Below, one piece after another: positions 1 to 6,488 of a stretch of DNA of 13,203 nt (the stretch's first letter is position 1; every line of letters begins with the position of its first letter). Below the pieces are notes generated by a model that had not been told where the DNA came from, made no database searches, and was given only the letters and a program-made list of their open reading frames with translations. The stretch covers positions 1 through 13,203 of the forward strand of contig JAJZMO010000266.1 in NCBI GenBank assembly GCA_021798235.1, read 5' to 3'. Made by a program: the position numbers and the translations under genes. The DNA comes from Acidobacteriota bacterium (lineage in GTDB: Bacteria > Acidobacteriota > Terriglobia > Terriglobales > Acidobacteriaceae).

Positions 1-25
1 AGCGGCCCATCCACCTGCCATCCCC

Positions 26-57
26 GGCGGGAGCATTTCCCCCTGCCCGCTCCCGCC
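26..57. other. Hairpin upstream of arginase
   Basis: A perfect 9-bp inverted repeat (GGCGGGAGC at 26-34, GCTCCCGCC at 49-57) encloses a 14-nt C-rich loop. There is no T-tract, so it is not an obvious intrinsic terminator. It may lie in the arginase leader or belong to the end of a gene left of the window. No coding region is evident in bases 1-110. Confidence 0.35.
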
Positions 58-99
58 CGCCGCAGCCCCAAAAGCCCAGGGTGCCAACAGCACCCAACC

Positions 100-104
100 A
101 AGGA
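100..104 (+). promoter_or_regulatory. Ribosome binding site deciding the arginase start
   Basis: AAGGA lies 6 nt before the ATG at 111. The in-frame GTG at 81 has no comparable site, so the ATG is preferred. Confidence 0.6.
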
Positions 105-110
105 TCCGCC

Positions 111-1115
111 ATGTCAGAAGCCACCGAGAAACTCGCCGCCGCCAAATCCCCCGTCACCGGACTCACCTCCGGCCCCATCTACACCGGCACCCAGTCCCTG
201 CCCACCCGCAAAATCCAGCTCATCGGAGTCCCCCTCGACCTCGGCGCATCCCGCCGCGGCGTCGACATGGGACCCTCCGCCGTCCGCGTCGCCGGCCTCG
301 AAGCACGCCTCGAATCCCTCGGCCACCAGCTCATCGACGCCGGCAACATCGACGTCGAAATCGCGGAAACCCGCCACGCCGGCGAAGAACACGCCCGCTA
401 CCTCCGCGAAATCACTGAAACATGCACCCGCGCCGCCTCCATCGTCACCGGAGCCCTCGAACAGGGCATGACCCCGCTCATCATCGGTGGCGACCACTCC
501 GTCGCCGCCGGCAGCGTCTCCGGCGTCGCCGACTTCTACCGCAGGCAAAATCAGCGCATCGGCCTCCTCTGGATCGACGCCCACGCCGACATCAATACAC
601 CCGAGACCTCGCCCAGCGGCAACGTCCACGGCATGCCTCTCGCCGCCCTGCTCGGTCTCGGCCCCGCGCCGCTGGCCAACATTTGCGGCTTCAGCCCCAA
701 GGTCCTGCCGGAAAACACCGTCCTCATCGGCGTCCGCGACATCGACGCCACAGAAAAGGAAAACATCAAACGAGCCGGCGTCACCGAGGTCTACACCATG
801 CGCGACATCGACGAGCGAGGCCTCCGCACCGTCATGGAAGAGGCCCTCCGCGCCGCCGGACGTGGCACCGCCGGCTACCACGTCTCCCTCGACATGGACT
901 GGATCGACCCCGAAGACGCACCCGGCGTAGGCACCCCCGTCCGCGGCGGAGCCACCTACCGCGAAGCCCACCTCGCCATGGAAATCATCGCCGACCACGG
1001 ACGAATGACCAGCTTCGAACTCGTCGAAGTCAACCCCGTCATCGACGAACACAACCGCACCGCCGACCTCGCCGTAGAACTCATCTGCAGCGCCTTCGGC
1101 AAAAAAATCCTGTAA
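111..1115 (+). CDS. rocF: Arginase (ureohydrolase family)
   Basis: Arginase hydrolyses L-arginine to ornithine and urea in the cytoplasm, using a binuclear Mn centre. The 334-aa product has all the ureohydrolase metal-binding blocks in order: GGDHS (Asp128, His129), DAHAD (Asp156, His158, Asp160) followed by NTPETSPSGNVHGMPLA, and SLDMDWIDP (Asp261, Asp263). The N-terminal VPLDLGASRRGVDMGPSAVR segment and the C-terminal ELVEVNP segment are typical of arginase rather than agmatinase. The first ~30 residues (A/K/S/T/P-rich) precede the fold and look like a short disordered extension. An alternative GTG start at 81 would add 10 residues. It appears to be a single-gene unit; the next gene is 170 bp away across a repeat element. 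No regulator or ornithine-using gene is adjacent. Formiminoglutamase or agmatinase is less likely. Confidence 0.93.
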   Translation: MSEATEKLAAAKSPVTGLTSGPIYTGTQSLPTRKIQLIGVPLDLGASRRGVDMGPSAVRVAGLEARLESLGHQLIDAGNIDVEIAETRHAGEEHARYLREITETCTRAASIVTGALEQGMTPLIIGGDHSVAAGSVSGVADFYRRQNQRIGLLWIDAHADINTPETSPSGNVHGMPLAALLGLGPAPLANICGFSPKVLPENTVLIGVRDIDATEKENIKRAGVTEVYTMRDIDERGLRTVMEEALRAAGRGTAGYHVSLDMDWIDPEDAPGVGTPVRGGATYREAHLAMEIIADHGRMTSFELVEVNPVIDEHNRTADLAVELICSAFGKKIL

Positions 1116-1164
1116 AGTTGAACCGCTGAAATTAGCAGTAGAAGCGCGCAGTCAAAATGAATTT

Positions 1165-1255
1165 GTCATCCCGACCGGTCATCAATTCTTGTCATCCCGA
1201 CCGAAGTTCGCTCACCGCATGGTGAGCGAACGAAGCGGAGGGACCTGCAGTTTCT
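1165..1255 (+). repeat. Type-1 palindromic repeat, with a partial tandem copy
   Basis: GTCATCCCGACCG occurs at 1165-1177 and again at 1191-1203, so a truncated unit precedes a full one. The full unit carries a perfect 10-bp stem (TTCGCTCACC at 1207-1216, GGTGAGCGAA at 1221-1230, loop GCAT), then CGAAGCGGAGGGACCTGCAG. The same head (GTCAT...GACCG) and tail (GGAG/GAA...CTGCRGT) recur at 10287, 10788, 10865 and 10958. It is a dispersed intergenic repeat with REP-like architecture. It fills most of the arginase-downstream gap; nothing else was seen there. Confidence 0.8.
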
Positions 1256-1285
1256 TGAATAAGCTCCGAAAACAGGCAACACGCA

Positions 1286-1738
1286 ATGAAAACCGCAAGA
1301 CTAACCGCCGCCGAAGCCCTATACCCGCTTCTCTCAACCTTTCACGAGGTCAACGGCCTGGTGCTCAATCACGTGCGGGAAACCCGCTCAGAAGAGTGCC
1401 TCGTCGAGATTAACTTCGACTTTGGAGCGAAAGCCCTCGTGCTTGCAGCCAACGAGGAAGACGACACCATTCACCTGCGCTCTGCCAACGCGACCGCAAC
1501 TAGACCCAACTCCCCGGATGAAGCCACCTCCACTAGGCCTTGGGAAAACTACATGGGAAAGCAGTTCGGCTGGGGCTGGGTAACCATCAACCAGCAAGGC
1601 TATCTCGACGGCGTCATCCTGAGTTTTGAAGGAATTACTCCTCAGCTCCTGGTCACGGTTGCCGCCTCATCTCTCCAAATCCAGCAGATCGACACCTCAC
1701 TTCACCTATACGGCCGCTTTCACCCCACGCAAAGTTAG
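1286..1738 (+). CDS. Small conserved-looking protein of unknown function (possibly DUF6334-like)
   Basis: This is a 150-aa soluble protein with no signal peptide or membrane segment. Its most conserved-looking part is residues ~90-130, reading [20 protein letters not shown] followed by YLDGVILSF and a C-terminal ASSLQIQQI strand. From memory this [19 protein letters not shown] pattern resembles the DUF6334 family, which has no known function; I could not verify that. The start ATG at 1286 has no convincing Shine-Dalgarno sequence. The gene ends 35 bp before glyA in the same direction, but a -10-like box lies between them, so glyA probably has its own promoter. Codon use is less GC-biased than in glyA or the arginase gene. 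It is accepted as real because the frame is intact and the composition protein-like. Confidence 0.65.
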   Translation: MKTARLTAAEALYPLLSTFHEVNGLVLNHVRETRSEECLVEINFDFGAKALVLAANEEDDTIHLRSANATATRPNSPDEATSTRPWENYMGKQFGWGWVTINQQGYLDGVILSFEGITPQLLVTVAASSLQIQQIDTSLHLYGRFHPTQS

Positions 1739-1761
1739 TGCCAACCCAACCCCCACCCCGC

Positions 1762-1767
1762 TACAAT
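1762..1767 (+). promoter_or_regulatory. -10 box of glyA, leaderless arrangement
   Basis: TACAAT is followed by exactly 6 nt and then the glyA ATG at 1774. This would put the transcript start at or next to the A of the ATG. No Shine-Dalgarno sequence precedes the ATG and no clear -35 is visible. Confidence 0.5.
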
Positions 1768-1773
1768 TTACCC

Positions 1774-3057
1774 ATGTCCGATCGCATGTCCCGCACCCTC
1801 GCCCAGAGCGACCCCGTAGTCGCACAGGCCATCGACCAGGAAGTCCTTCGCCAGCACGAAGGCCTGGAGATGATTGCCTCGGAAAACTTCGTCTCCCGCG
1901 CCGTCCTCGAAGCCGCCGGCTCCGTCTTCACCAACAAGTACGCCGAGGGCTACCCCGGACGCCGCTACTATGGCGGCTGCGAATTCGCCGACACCATTGA
2001 GAACACCGCTCGCGACCGCGCCAGACAGCTCTTCAACGCCGAGCACGCCAACGTCCAGCCCCACTCCGGCTCGCAGGCCAACGCCGCCGCCTACATGGCC
2101 CTCATCCAGCCCGGCGACACCATCCTCGGACTCGACCTCGCCCACGGCGGCCACCTCACCCATGGCCACAAGCTCAACTTCTCCGGCAAGCTCTACCGCG
2201 TCGTCTCCTACGGCGTCCGCAAAGACACTGAAGTCATCGACTACGACCAGCTCGAAGCCCTCGCCCTCCGCGAGCAGCCCAAACTCATCATCGGCGGCGG
2301 CAGCGCCTATCCGCGCACCTTTGACTTCGCTCGCATGCGCCAGATCGCCGACAAGGTCAACGCCTTCTTCCTCGTCGATATGGCCCACTTCGCCGGACTC
2401 GTCGCTGGCGGCGCGCACCCATCCCCCGTCCCCCACGCGCACATCACCACCACCACCACCCACAAAACCCTCCGCGGCCCCCGCGCCGGCCTCATCCTCT
2501 GCGGGCAGGAGCACGCCGCAGCCGTCGACAAGGCCGTCTTTCCCGGCCAGCAGGGCGGACCGCTCGTCCATATCATCGCCGCCAAGGCCGTCGCCTTCCA
2601 TGAGGCGCTTCAGCCCGACTTCGCCGCCTACGCGCATCAGATCGTCTCCAACGCCAAGGCCCTCGCCGCCACCATGGCCGAAAACGGCTACCGCGTCATC
2701 TCCGGCGGAACCGACACCCACCTCATGCTCATCGACGTCTTCGCCAAAGGCATGCTCGGCTCCGAAGCCGAAGCCGCTCTCGGCGCCGCCGGCATCACCG
2801 TCAACAAAAACGCCATTCCGTACGACACCAATCCCCCGCTCAAGCCCTCCGGCATCCGCATCGGCACGCCCGCCCTCACCACGCGCGGCATGAAGGAAGC
2901 CGAAATGCGCCAGATCGGCCAGTGGATCGTCGAAGCCCTCGACCACCGCAACGATCCCGCCACCCTCGCGCGCATCCGCAACCAGGTCCTCGAGCTCGCC
3001 AACCACTTCCCCCTCTACAACTGGCTCCGCCACGACTCCACCGTCCTCGCCGGCTAA
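1774..3057 (+). CDS. glyA: Serine hydroxymethyltransferase
   Basis: GlyA is a PLP enzyme that converts serine and tetrahydrofolate to glycine and 5,10-methylene-THF, the main cytosolic source of one-carbon units. The 427-aa product matches the usual family length. Visible signatures are [13 protein letters not shown] and [17 protein letters not shown] near the N-terminus, HSGSQANAA, the [14 protein letters not shown] strand (Asp202), and the PLP lysine motif [15 protein letters not shown] (Lys231). The C-terminal [15 protein letters not shown] segment is also typical. The chosen ATG fits the leaderless -10 box; an in-frame GTG at 1738 overlaps the previous gene's stop codon and would add 12 residues unlike other GlyA N-termini. 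A second ATG at 1786 is possible. Later in the window purN uses a formyl group drawn from the same folate pool. The gene is followed by a palindromic repeat cluster. Confidence 0.96.
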   Translation: MSDRMSRTLAQSDPVVAQAIDQEVLRQHEGLEMIASENFVSRAVLEAAGSVFTNKYAEGYPGRRYYGGCEFADTIENTARDRARQLFNAEHANVQPHSGSQANAAAYMALIQPGDTILGLDLAHGGHLTHGHKLNFSGKLYRVVSYGVRKDTEVIDYDQLEALALREQPKLIIGGGSAYPRTFDFARMRQIADKVNAFFLVDMAHFAGLVAGGAHPSPVPHAHITTTTTHKTLRGPRAGLILCGQEHAAAVDKAVFPGQQGGPLVHIIAAKAVAFHEALQPDFAAYAHQIVSNAKALAATMAENGYRVISGGTDTHLMLIDVFAKGMLGSEAEAALGAAGITVNKNAIPYDTNPPLKPSGIRIGTPALTTRGMKEAEMRQIGQWIVEALDHRNDPATLARIRNQVLELANHFPLYNWLRHDSTVLAG

Positions 3058-3068
3058 GGCACCGTTTT

Positions 3069-3175
3069 ACCCAAGATCTGGGTGCCCCTCGATAAGGACA
3101 AAGGCTTTGTCAAGGCAACACTTTCGCCTCGCGCATTTCGAGGAGAAAGTGTGGGCCGAATCGTCCGAAGGACGA
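3069..3175. repeat. Composite palindromic repeat after glyA (type-2 family)
   Basis: Several inverted repeats are stacked here: ACCCA-agatc-TGGGT (3069-3083); GACAAAG/CTTTGTC (3097-3111); a longer hairpin ACACTTTC(g)CCTCG / CGAGG(a)GAAAGTGT (3118-3131 with 3139-3152); and TCGTCC-gaa-GGACGA (3161-3175). The cluster begins with TGGGTGCCCC, close to the heads at 6437, 7269 and 10221. It may help end glyA transcription but lacks a clear T-tract. Bases 3176-3325, up to the next RBS, show nothing further. Confidence 0.6.
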
Positions 3176-3339
3176 CCTGCTACTCCCACCACCGGCTGCA
3201 TCACGAACCTTCCCCATCCCTCTACCCCTCCGTTCTCCAATGTGTTATCGTTCCCATACTCGGGATTGGCCCACCTCCAACCCCATGAAATCCTCTCTGC
3301 ACCATAACTTCTTTCACTCTCTTTCAAGGATCACGCTCC

Positions 3340-4098
3340 ATGGCTCACCGCACACTCACCCGCATTGCCCTCGCCGCTCTTGCGGCGGCGCTCGCCTGCC
3401 CGCTCGCCCTCGCCCAGCAAAAGCCCAACACCCTCACCCCTCAGCAGAAGCAGGAAGGCTGGCATCTCCTCTTCAATGGCAAAAACTTCGACGGCTGGCA
3501 CTCCTATGGAGAAAAAGGCATCGGCAAGGACTGGTCCATCCAGCACGGCGCCATCCAGCTCAAAAAACCGCCCCATGCCAAATTCGCCGACTACTCTGAC
3601 ATCGTCACCAACGGCGAGTACACCAACTTCGACCTCAAAGTAGAGTGGAAAGCCAAACCCTGCATCGACAGCGGCATCATGTTCGACGTCCACGAGTCGC
3701 CCAAGTACAGCCAGACCTACGAAACCGGCCCTGAAATGCAAATCGCCGACCTCGCCTGCACCGTCCCCGACAGCCGCACCCTCTACCAGCGCTCCGGAGA
3801 CATGTTCGGCCTCATCGCCGTGCCCTACGAGTGGGTCAAGCCCGCCGGCCAGTGGAATCAATACGAAATCAAGGTCGACCACGGCCACGTCCAGTTCTTC
3901 ACCGACGGCCACAAGGTCGTCGACACCCAGCTCTGGACCCCCGAGTGGAAACAGCTCGTCGCCCACAGCAAATTCGCCGGCTGGCCCGGCTTCGCCGCCT
4001 ACCACACCGGCCACATCTCGCTGCAGGGCACTGAGGACAAGGGACCATCCCAGGTCAAGCTCTGGTTCCGCAACGTCATGATCCGCAAACTTCCGTAG
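3340..4098 (+). CDS. Secreted DUF1080 / 3-keto-disaccharide hydrolase-family protein
   Basis: This 252-aa protein has a signal peptide (residues 1-25: Arg near the start, an Ala/Leu-rich core, ALA-QQ cleavage site), so it should be exported. Residues ~38-252 form a single DUF1080 (PF06439) domain, a concanavalin-like beta-sandwich. Marks are GWHLLFNGKNFDGWHSYG at its start, FDLKVEWKAKPCIDSGIMFDV, YETGPEMQIAD, QWNQYEIKVDHGHVQFFTDG, and the terminal VKLWFRNVMIRKLP. Some family members hydrolyse 3-keto-glycosides; many others are uncharacterised glycan-binding or glycan-cleaving proteins, so the exact substrate is unknown. AAGGA at 3326-3330, 9 nt upstream, supports the ATG. It stands alone, with no sugar transporter or oxidoreductase next to it. 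Family confidence is high, reaction confidence low. Confidence 0.9.
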   Translation: MAHRTLTRIALAALAAALACPLALAQQKPNTLTPQQKQEGWHLLFNGKNFDGWHSYGEKGIGKDWSIQHGAIQLKKPPHAKFADYSDIVTNGEYTNFDLKVEWKAKPCIDSGIMFDVHESPKYSQTYETGPEMQIADLACTVPDSRTLYQRSGDMFGLIAVPYEWVKPAGQWNQYEIKVDHGHVQFFTDGHKVVDTQLWTPEWKQLVAHSKFAGWPGFAAYHTGHISLQGTEDKGPSQVKLWFRNVMIRKLP

Positions 4099-4106
4099 CC
4101 CCCGCG

Positions 4107-4146
4107 CCAGTCCTGCCTCATGCCCACCAGCGCGAGGCAGGACTGG
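4107..4146. repeat. Perfect 13-bp inverted repeat after the DUF1080 gene
   Basis: CCAGTCCTGCCTC (4107-4119) pairs perfectly with GAGGCAGGACTGG (4134-4146) around a 14-nt loop, starting 9 bp after the stop codon. No T-run follows on either strand. It could be a Rho-independent-like stop of limited strength, an RNA-stabilising 3' hairpin, or a dispersed palindrome. Confidence 0.6.
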
Positions 4147-4195
4147 GCCAGAAACTCATCGCTTTCAGTGGTGCGCGAAGCGCGCGTTCGCCTGG

Positions 4196-5335
4196 ATGGC
4201 AAGTCCCCTTGTTAAACTGAATGTTCCATTCTCTTCTGCACGGAAGCCCATCTTGCCTACAAAAAGCGCCAATACCTCCGCCAAAGCCGAATCCGCCCCC
4301 GCCAAAACGCGCAAGGTCACTTACGCCGAGGCCGGCGTCAACCTCTCTGAGGCCGAGCGCGCCAGGCAGCGCATCAAGTTCCTCGCGCACAAGACCTTCA
4401 ACCGCCGCGTCCTCAGCGACATCGGCTCCTTCGGCGGTCTCTTCCAGCTCGACAACAAGCTCAAGGATCCCGTCCTTGTCTCTTCCGCCGACGGCGTCGG
4501 CACCAAGCTCAAGCTCGCCTTCCAGATGGGCATTCATCACACCGTCGGCGCAGACCTCGTCAACCACTGCGTCAACGACATCGCCGTGCAGGGCGCCACC
4601 CCGCTCTTCTTCCTCGACTACCTCGCCACCGGCCGCCTTGAGAACACCGTCATCGAGAAAGTCGTCCAGGGCCTCGCCGAAGCCTGCAAAATCAACGGCT
4701 GCGCCCTCATCGGCGGAGAAACCGCCCAGATGCCCGGCTTCTACTCCGACGGCGAATACGACCTCGCCGGCTTCATCGTCGGTGTCGTCGAGCGCGAAAA
4801 GCTCATCACCGGCAAAAGCATCCAGAACGGCGACGTCCTCATCGGTTTCCCCTCCACCGGCCTGCACACCAACGGCTACTCGCTCGCCCGCAAGCTCTTC
4901 TTTGAGGTCGCCGGCTACACGCCGGACCAGTACATCCCCGAGCTCAAGGACAAGGCCGGCGCCGCCCTCATGAAGATCCACCGCAGCTATCTGCCCATCA
5001 TCCGCAAGCTCACCGCCAGCTCGTACACCACCGGCATGGCCCACATCACCGGCGGCGGCATCACTGAGAATCTGCCCCGCATCCTGCCCAAAGGCCTCGC
5101 CGCCCAGGTCGAACTCGGCTCCTGGCCCTCCCTGCCCGTCTTCGACCACCTCCGCGAACTCGGCCAGATCGATCCCGACGAAATGCTCCGCACCTTCAAC
5201 CTGGGACTGGGCCTCATCGCCGTCATCCCTGCGGAAAAATTCAAGCGCCTCAAGTCCAGCTTCGACCGCGCCGGCGAAAAGTTCTACCAGATCGGCCGCA
5301 TCATCAAAGGCGACCGCCGCGTCATCTACCAATAA
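4196..5335 (+). CDS. purM: Phosphoribosylformylglycinamidine cyclo-ligase (AIR synthetase)
   Basis: PurM closes the imidazole ring of FGAM using ATP to give AIR, step 5 of de novo purine synthesis. Family blocks are VTYAEAGVNL (from residue ~41), PVLVSSADGVGTKLKLAF, CVNDIAVQGATPLFFLDYLATG, ALIGGETAQMPGFY, LIGFPSTGLHTNGYSLARKL, AHITGGGITENLPRILP and RTFNLGLGLIAVIP. The full frame gives 379 aa, longer than the usual ~345, because about 39 low-complexity residues (Ser/Ala/Lys/Pro) precede the conserved core. The start is uncertain: ATG at 4196 has no RBS, whereas TTG at 4253 is preceded by GGAAG with 6-nt spacing and a weak -10 (TAAACT, 4213-4218) and would give 360 aa. It is followed by a strong hairpin shared with the convergent lipoprotein gene. 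purN lies only 473 bp downstream in the same direction. Confidence 0.94.
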   Translation: MASPLVKLNVPFSSARKPILPTKSANTSAKAESAPAKTRKVTYAEAGVNLSEAERARQRIKFLAHKTFNRRVLSDIGSFGGLFQLDNKLKDPVLVSSADGVGTKLKLAFQMGIHHTVGADLVNHCVNDIAVQGATPLFFLDYLATGRLENTVIEKVVQGLAEACKINGCALIGGETAQMPGFYSDGEYDLAGFIVGVVEREKLITGKSIQNGDVLIGFPSTGLHTNGYSLARKLFFEVAGYTPDQYIPELKDKAGAALMKIHRSYLPIIRKLTASSYTTGMAHITGGGITENLPRILPKGLAAQVELGSWPSLPVFDHLRELGQIDPDEMLRTFNLGLGLIAVIPAEKFKRLKSSFDRAGEKFYQIGRIIKGDRRVIYQ

Positions 5336-5354
5336 ATCTTCCCGCATAAAACGA

Positions 5355-5384
5355 AACGGGGAGCGGCATCAGCCGCTCCCCGTT
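5355..5384. terminator. Bidirectional terminator between purM and the lipoprotein gene
   Basis: A perfect 13-bp stem (AACGGGGAGCGGC / GCCGCTCCCCGTT) has a 4-nt loop. It lies 19 bp after the purM stop and 12 bp from the stop of the convergent minus-strand gene. Read on the minus strand it is followed by TCGTTTTA, so its T-tract is better for the minus-strand gene; on the plus strand the tail is only GTGCTT. Confidence 0.8.
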
Positions 5385-5396
5385 GTGCTTGCCCTC

Positions 5397-5705
5397 CTAA
5401 TCGCGATCCCCTTCCCCATTGCGATACACGGAGCGGTATCCATTCTGGAATGCCTTGCGGTAAGCACCCATCAAAGGCGGCGGCACAGGCGGCCTGCGGA
5501 ACCAGGGATGACGATCCACATCCGGTCCCATCCCGCGCGCCCTGTCCCTCCGCGCCGCCATCACGCCATCATGGAAACCCTCATGCCGCGCATGCTGGTA
5601 TGCCGGAGGAGGTGGAGGTGGACCCGGCGCATAGTACGCTGGATGCCCGCACCCGGCCAGCGCAATCAAACCCATCATCAGCGACACTACAAAGACCCGT
5701 TTCAT
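5397..5705 (-). CDS. Small proline-rich lipoprotein, function unknown
   Basis: This is a 102-aa protein with a classic lipoprotein signal: MKR, a hydrophobic stretch, then the lipobox LAGC with the lipidated cysteine at residue 19. It should be anchored in a membrane facing the periplasm. A proline run (PGPPPPPP, residues ~27-34) follows, then a His/Arg/Tyr-rich segment with repeated aromatic-glycine motifs: EGFHDGVMAARRDRARG and AYRKAFQNGYRSVYRNG. I do not recognise the family. The ATG at 5705 is chosen because GAGGG lies 5 nt upstream and the signal peptide begins there; the open frame extends 26 codons further upstream with no signal features. A T/A-rich patch near 5720-5732 could be its promoter. 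It is inserted in antisense orientation between purM and purN. Confidence 0.75.
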   Translation of the reverse strand: MKRVFVVSLMMGLIALAGCGHPAYYAPGPPPPPPAYQHARHEGFHDGVMAARRDRARGMGPDVDRHPWFRRPPVPPPLMGAYRKAFQNGYRSVYRNGEGDRD

Positions 5706-5796
5706 CTTCACCCTCAAGAGCAGAATTTTTACTACCGCTGCATGGACCCTCCCTCGCTCCATCAGTTGCTCTTCCCCGCACACTTTTCCTGCGCAT

Positions 5797-5802
5797 TACA
5801 CT
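5797..5802 (+). promoter_or_regulatory. -10 box of purN, leaderless arrangement
   Basis: TACACT is followed by exactly 6 nt and then the purN ATG at 5809, the same spacing as at glyA. No Shine-Dalgarno sequence is present. Confidence 0.45.
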
Positions 5803-5808
5803 AACCTC

Positions 5809-6414
5809 ATGACTCGTCTCGGCATCCTGCTCTCTGGCCGCGGCTCCAACTTCCTCGCCATCGCGGACAACATCGCCGCCGGCTCGCTCACTAACTGCGA
5901 AATCGCCGTCGTGATCTCCAATAAGGCCGACGCGCCCGGCCTCGACGCCGCCCGCAACCGCGGCCTCACCGCCGTCGCCATCGAAGCCAACGGTCGCAAG
6001 CGCGCCGAGCACGATGCCGAAATCATCGCCACCCTCCGCGCCCATCAGGTCGACTACGTCATCCTCGCCGGATACATGCGCCTGCTCTCGCCCGGCTTCA
6101 TCCAGGCCTTCCCGCAGCGCATCCTCAACATCCATCCCTCGCTGCTCCCGGCCTTCCCCGGCCTCGACGCCCAGCAGCAGGCCTTCGACTACGGCGTCCA
6201 CGTCGCCGGCTGCACCGTCCACTTCGTCGATGAGCAACTCGACCACGGTGTCATCATCACCCAGCGCACTGTCCCTGTCCTCGACACCGATGACGAGCCC
6301 ACTCTCGCCCGCCGCATCCTCACCGAGGAACACATCGCCTACTCCGAAGCCATCGCCAAGGTCATCTCAGGGAAATACGAAATCTCCGGCCGCCGCTACA
6401 TCCGCAAAAAGTAA
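5809..6414 (+). CDS. purN: Phosphoribosylglycinamide formyltransferase (GART)
   Basis: PurN transfers a formyl group from 10-formyl-THF to GAR, giving FGAR, step 3 of purine synthesis. The 201-aa product has the expected length. It opens with the Rossmann-like GILLSGRGSNFLAI. The catalytic triad is visible: Asn107 and His109 in ILNIHPSLLPAFPGLDAQQQA, and Asp145 in HFVDEQLDHGVIITQ. The AGYMRLLSPGF loop is also typical. No part is missing. The start follows the -10 box above. It shares purine synthesis with purM and depends on the folate one-carbon pool fed by GlyA. It is convergent with tsaD; a 13-bp hairpin separates the two. Confidence 0.96.
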   Translation: MTRLGILLSGRGSNFLAIADNIAAGSLTNCEIAVVISNKADAPGLDAARNRGLTAVAIEANGRKRAEHDAEIIATLRAHQVDYVILAGYMRLLSPGFIQAFPQRILNIHPSLLPAFPGLDAQQQAFDYGVHVAGCTVHFVDEQLDHGVIITQRTVPVLDTDDEPTLARRILTEEHIAYSEAIAKVISGKYEISGRRYIRKK

Positions 6415-6433
6415 TTGACTTAGTTACACACCC

Positions 6434-6482
6434 AGCCGGGTGCCCATTCATCGCGGTCGTATCGCGATGAGTGGGGTCTGCG
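6434..6482. repeat. Type-2 palindromic repeat between purN and tsaD
   Basis: The head CCAGCCGGGTGCCCATT leads into a 13-bp stem (CCCATTCATCGCG at 6443-6455, CGCGATGAGTGGG at 6463-6475, one G-U pair) with a 7-nt loop, then GTCTGCGC. The head matches the one inside tsaD (CCGGGTGCCCCATT at 7268-7281) apart from one C. It sits between two convergent genes and may act as a two-way transcription barrier, though there is no T-tract. Confidence 0.65.
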
Positions 6483-6488
6483 CTTCAT

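Noticed and set aside
114..1052. Long antisense open frames over the arginase gene (and similar ones over glyA, purM, purN, the CCA enzyme gene and tsaD)
   Set aside because: They are shadows caused by C/G-ending codons of the sense genes; products are Gly/Ala/Asp/Val or Pro/Arg/Ser-rich without motifs.
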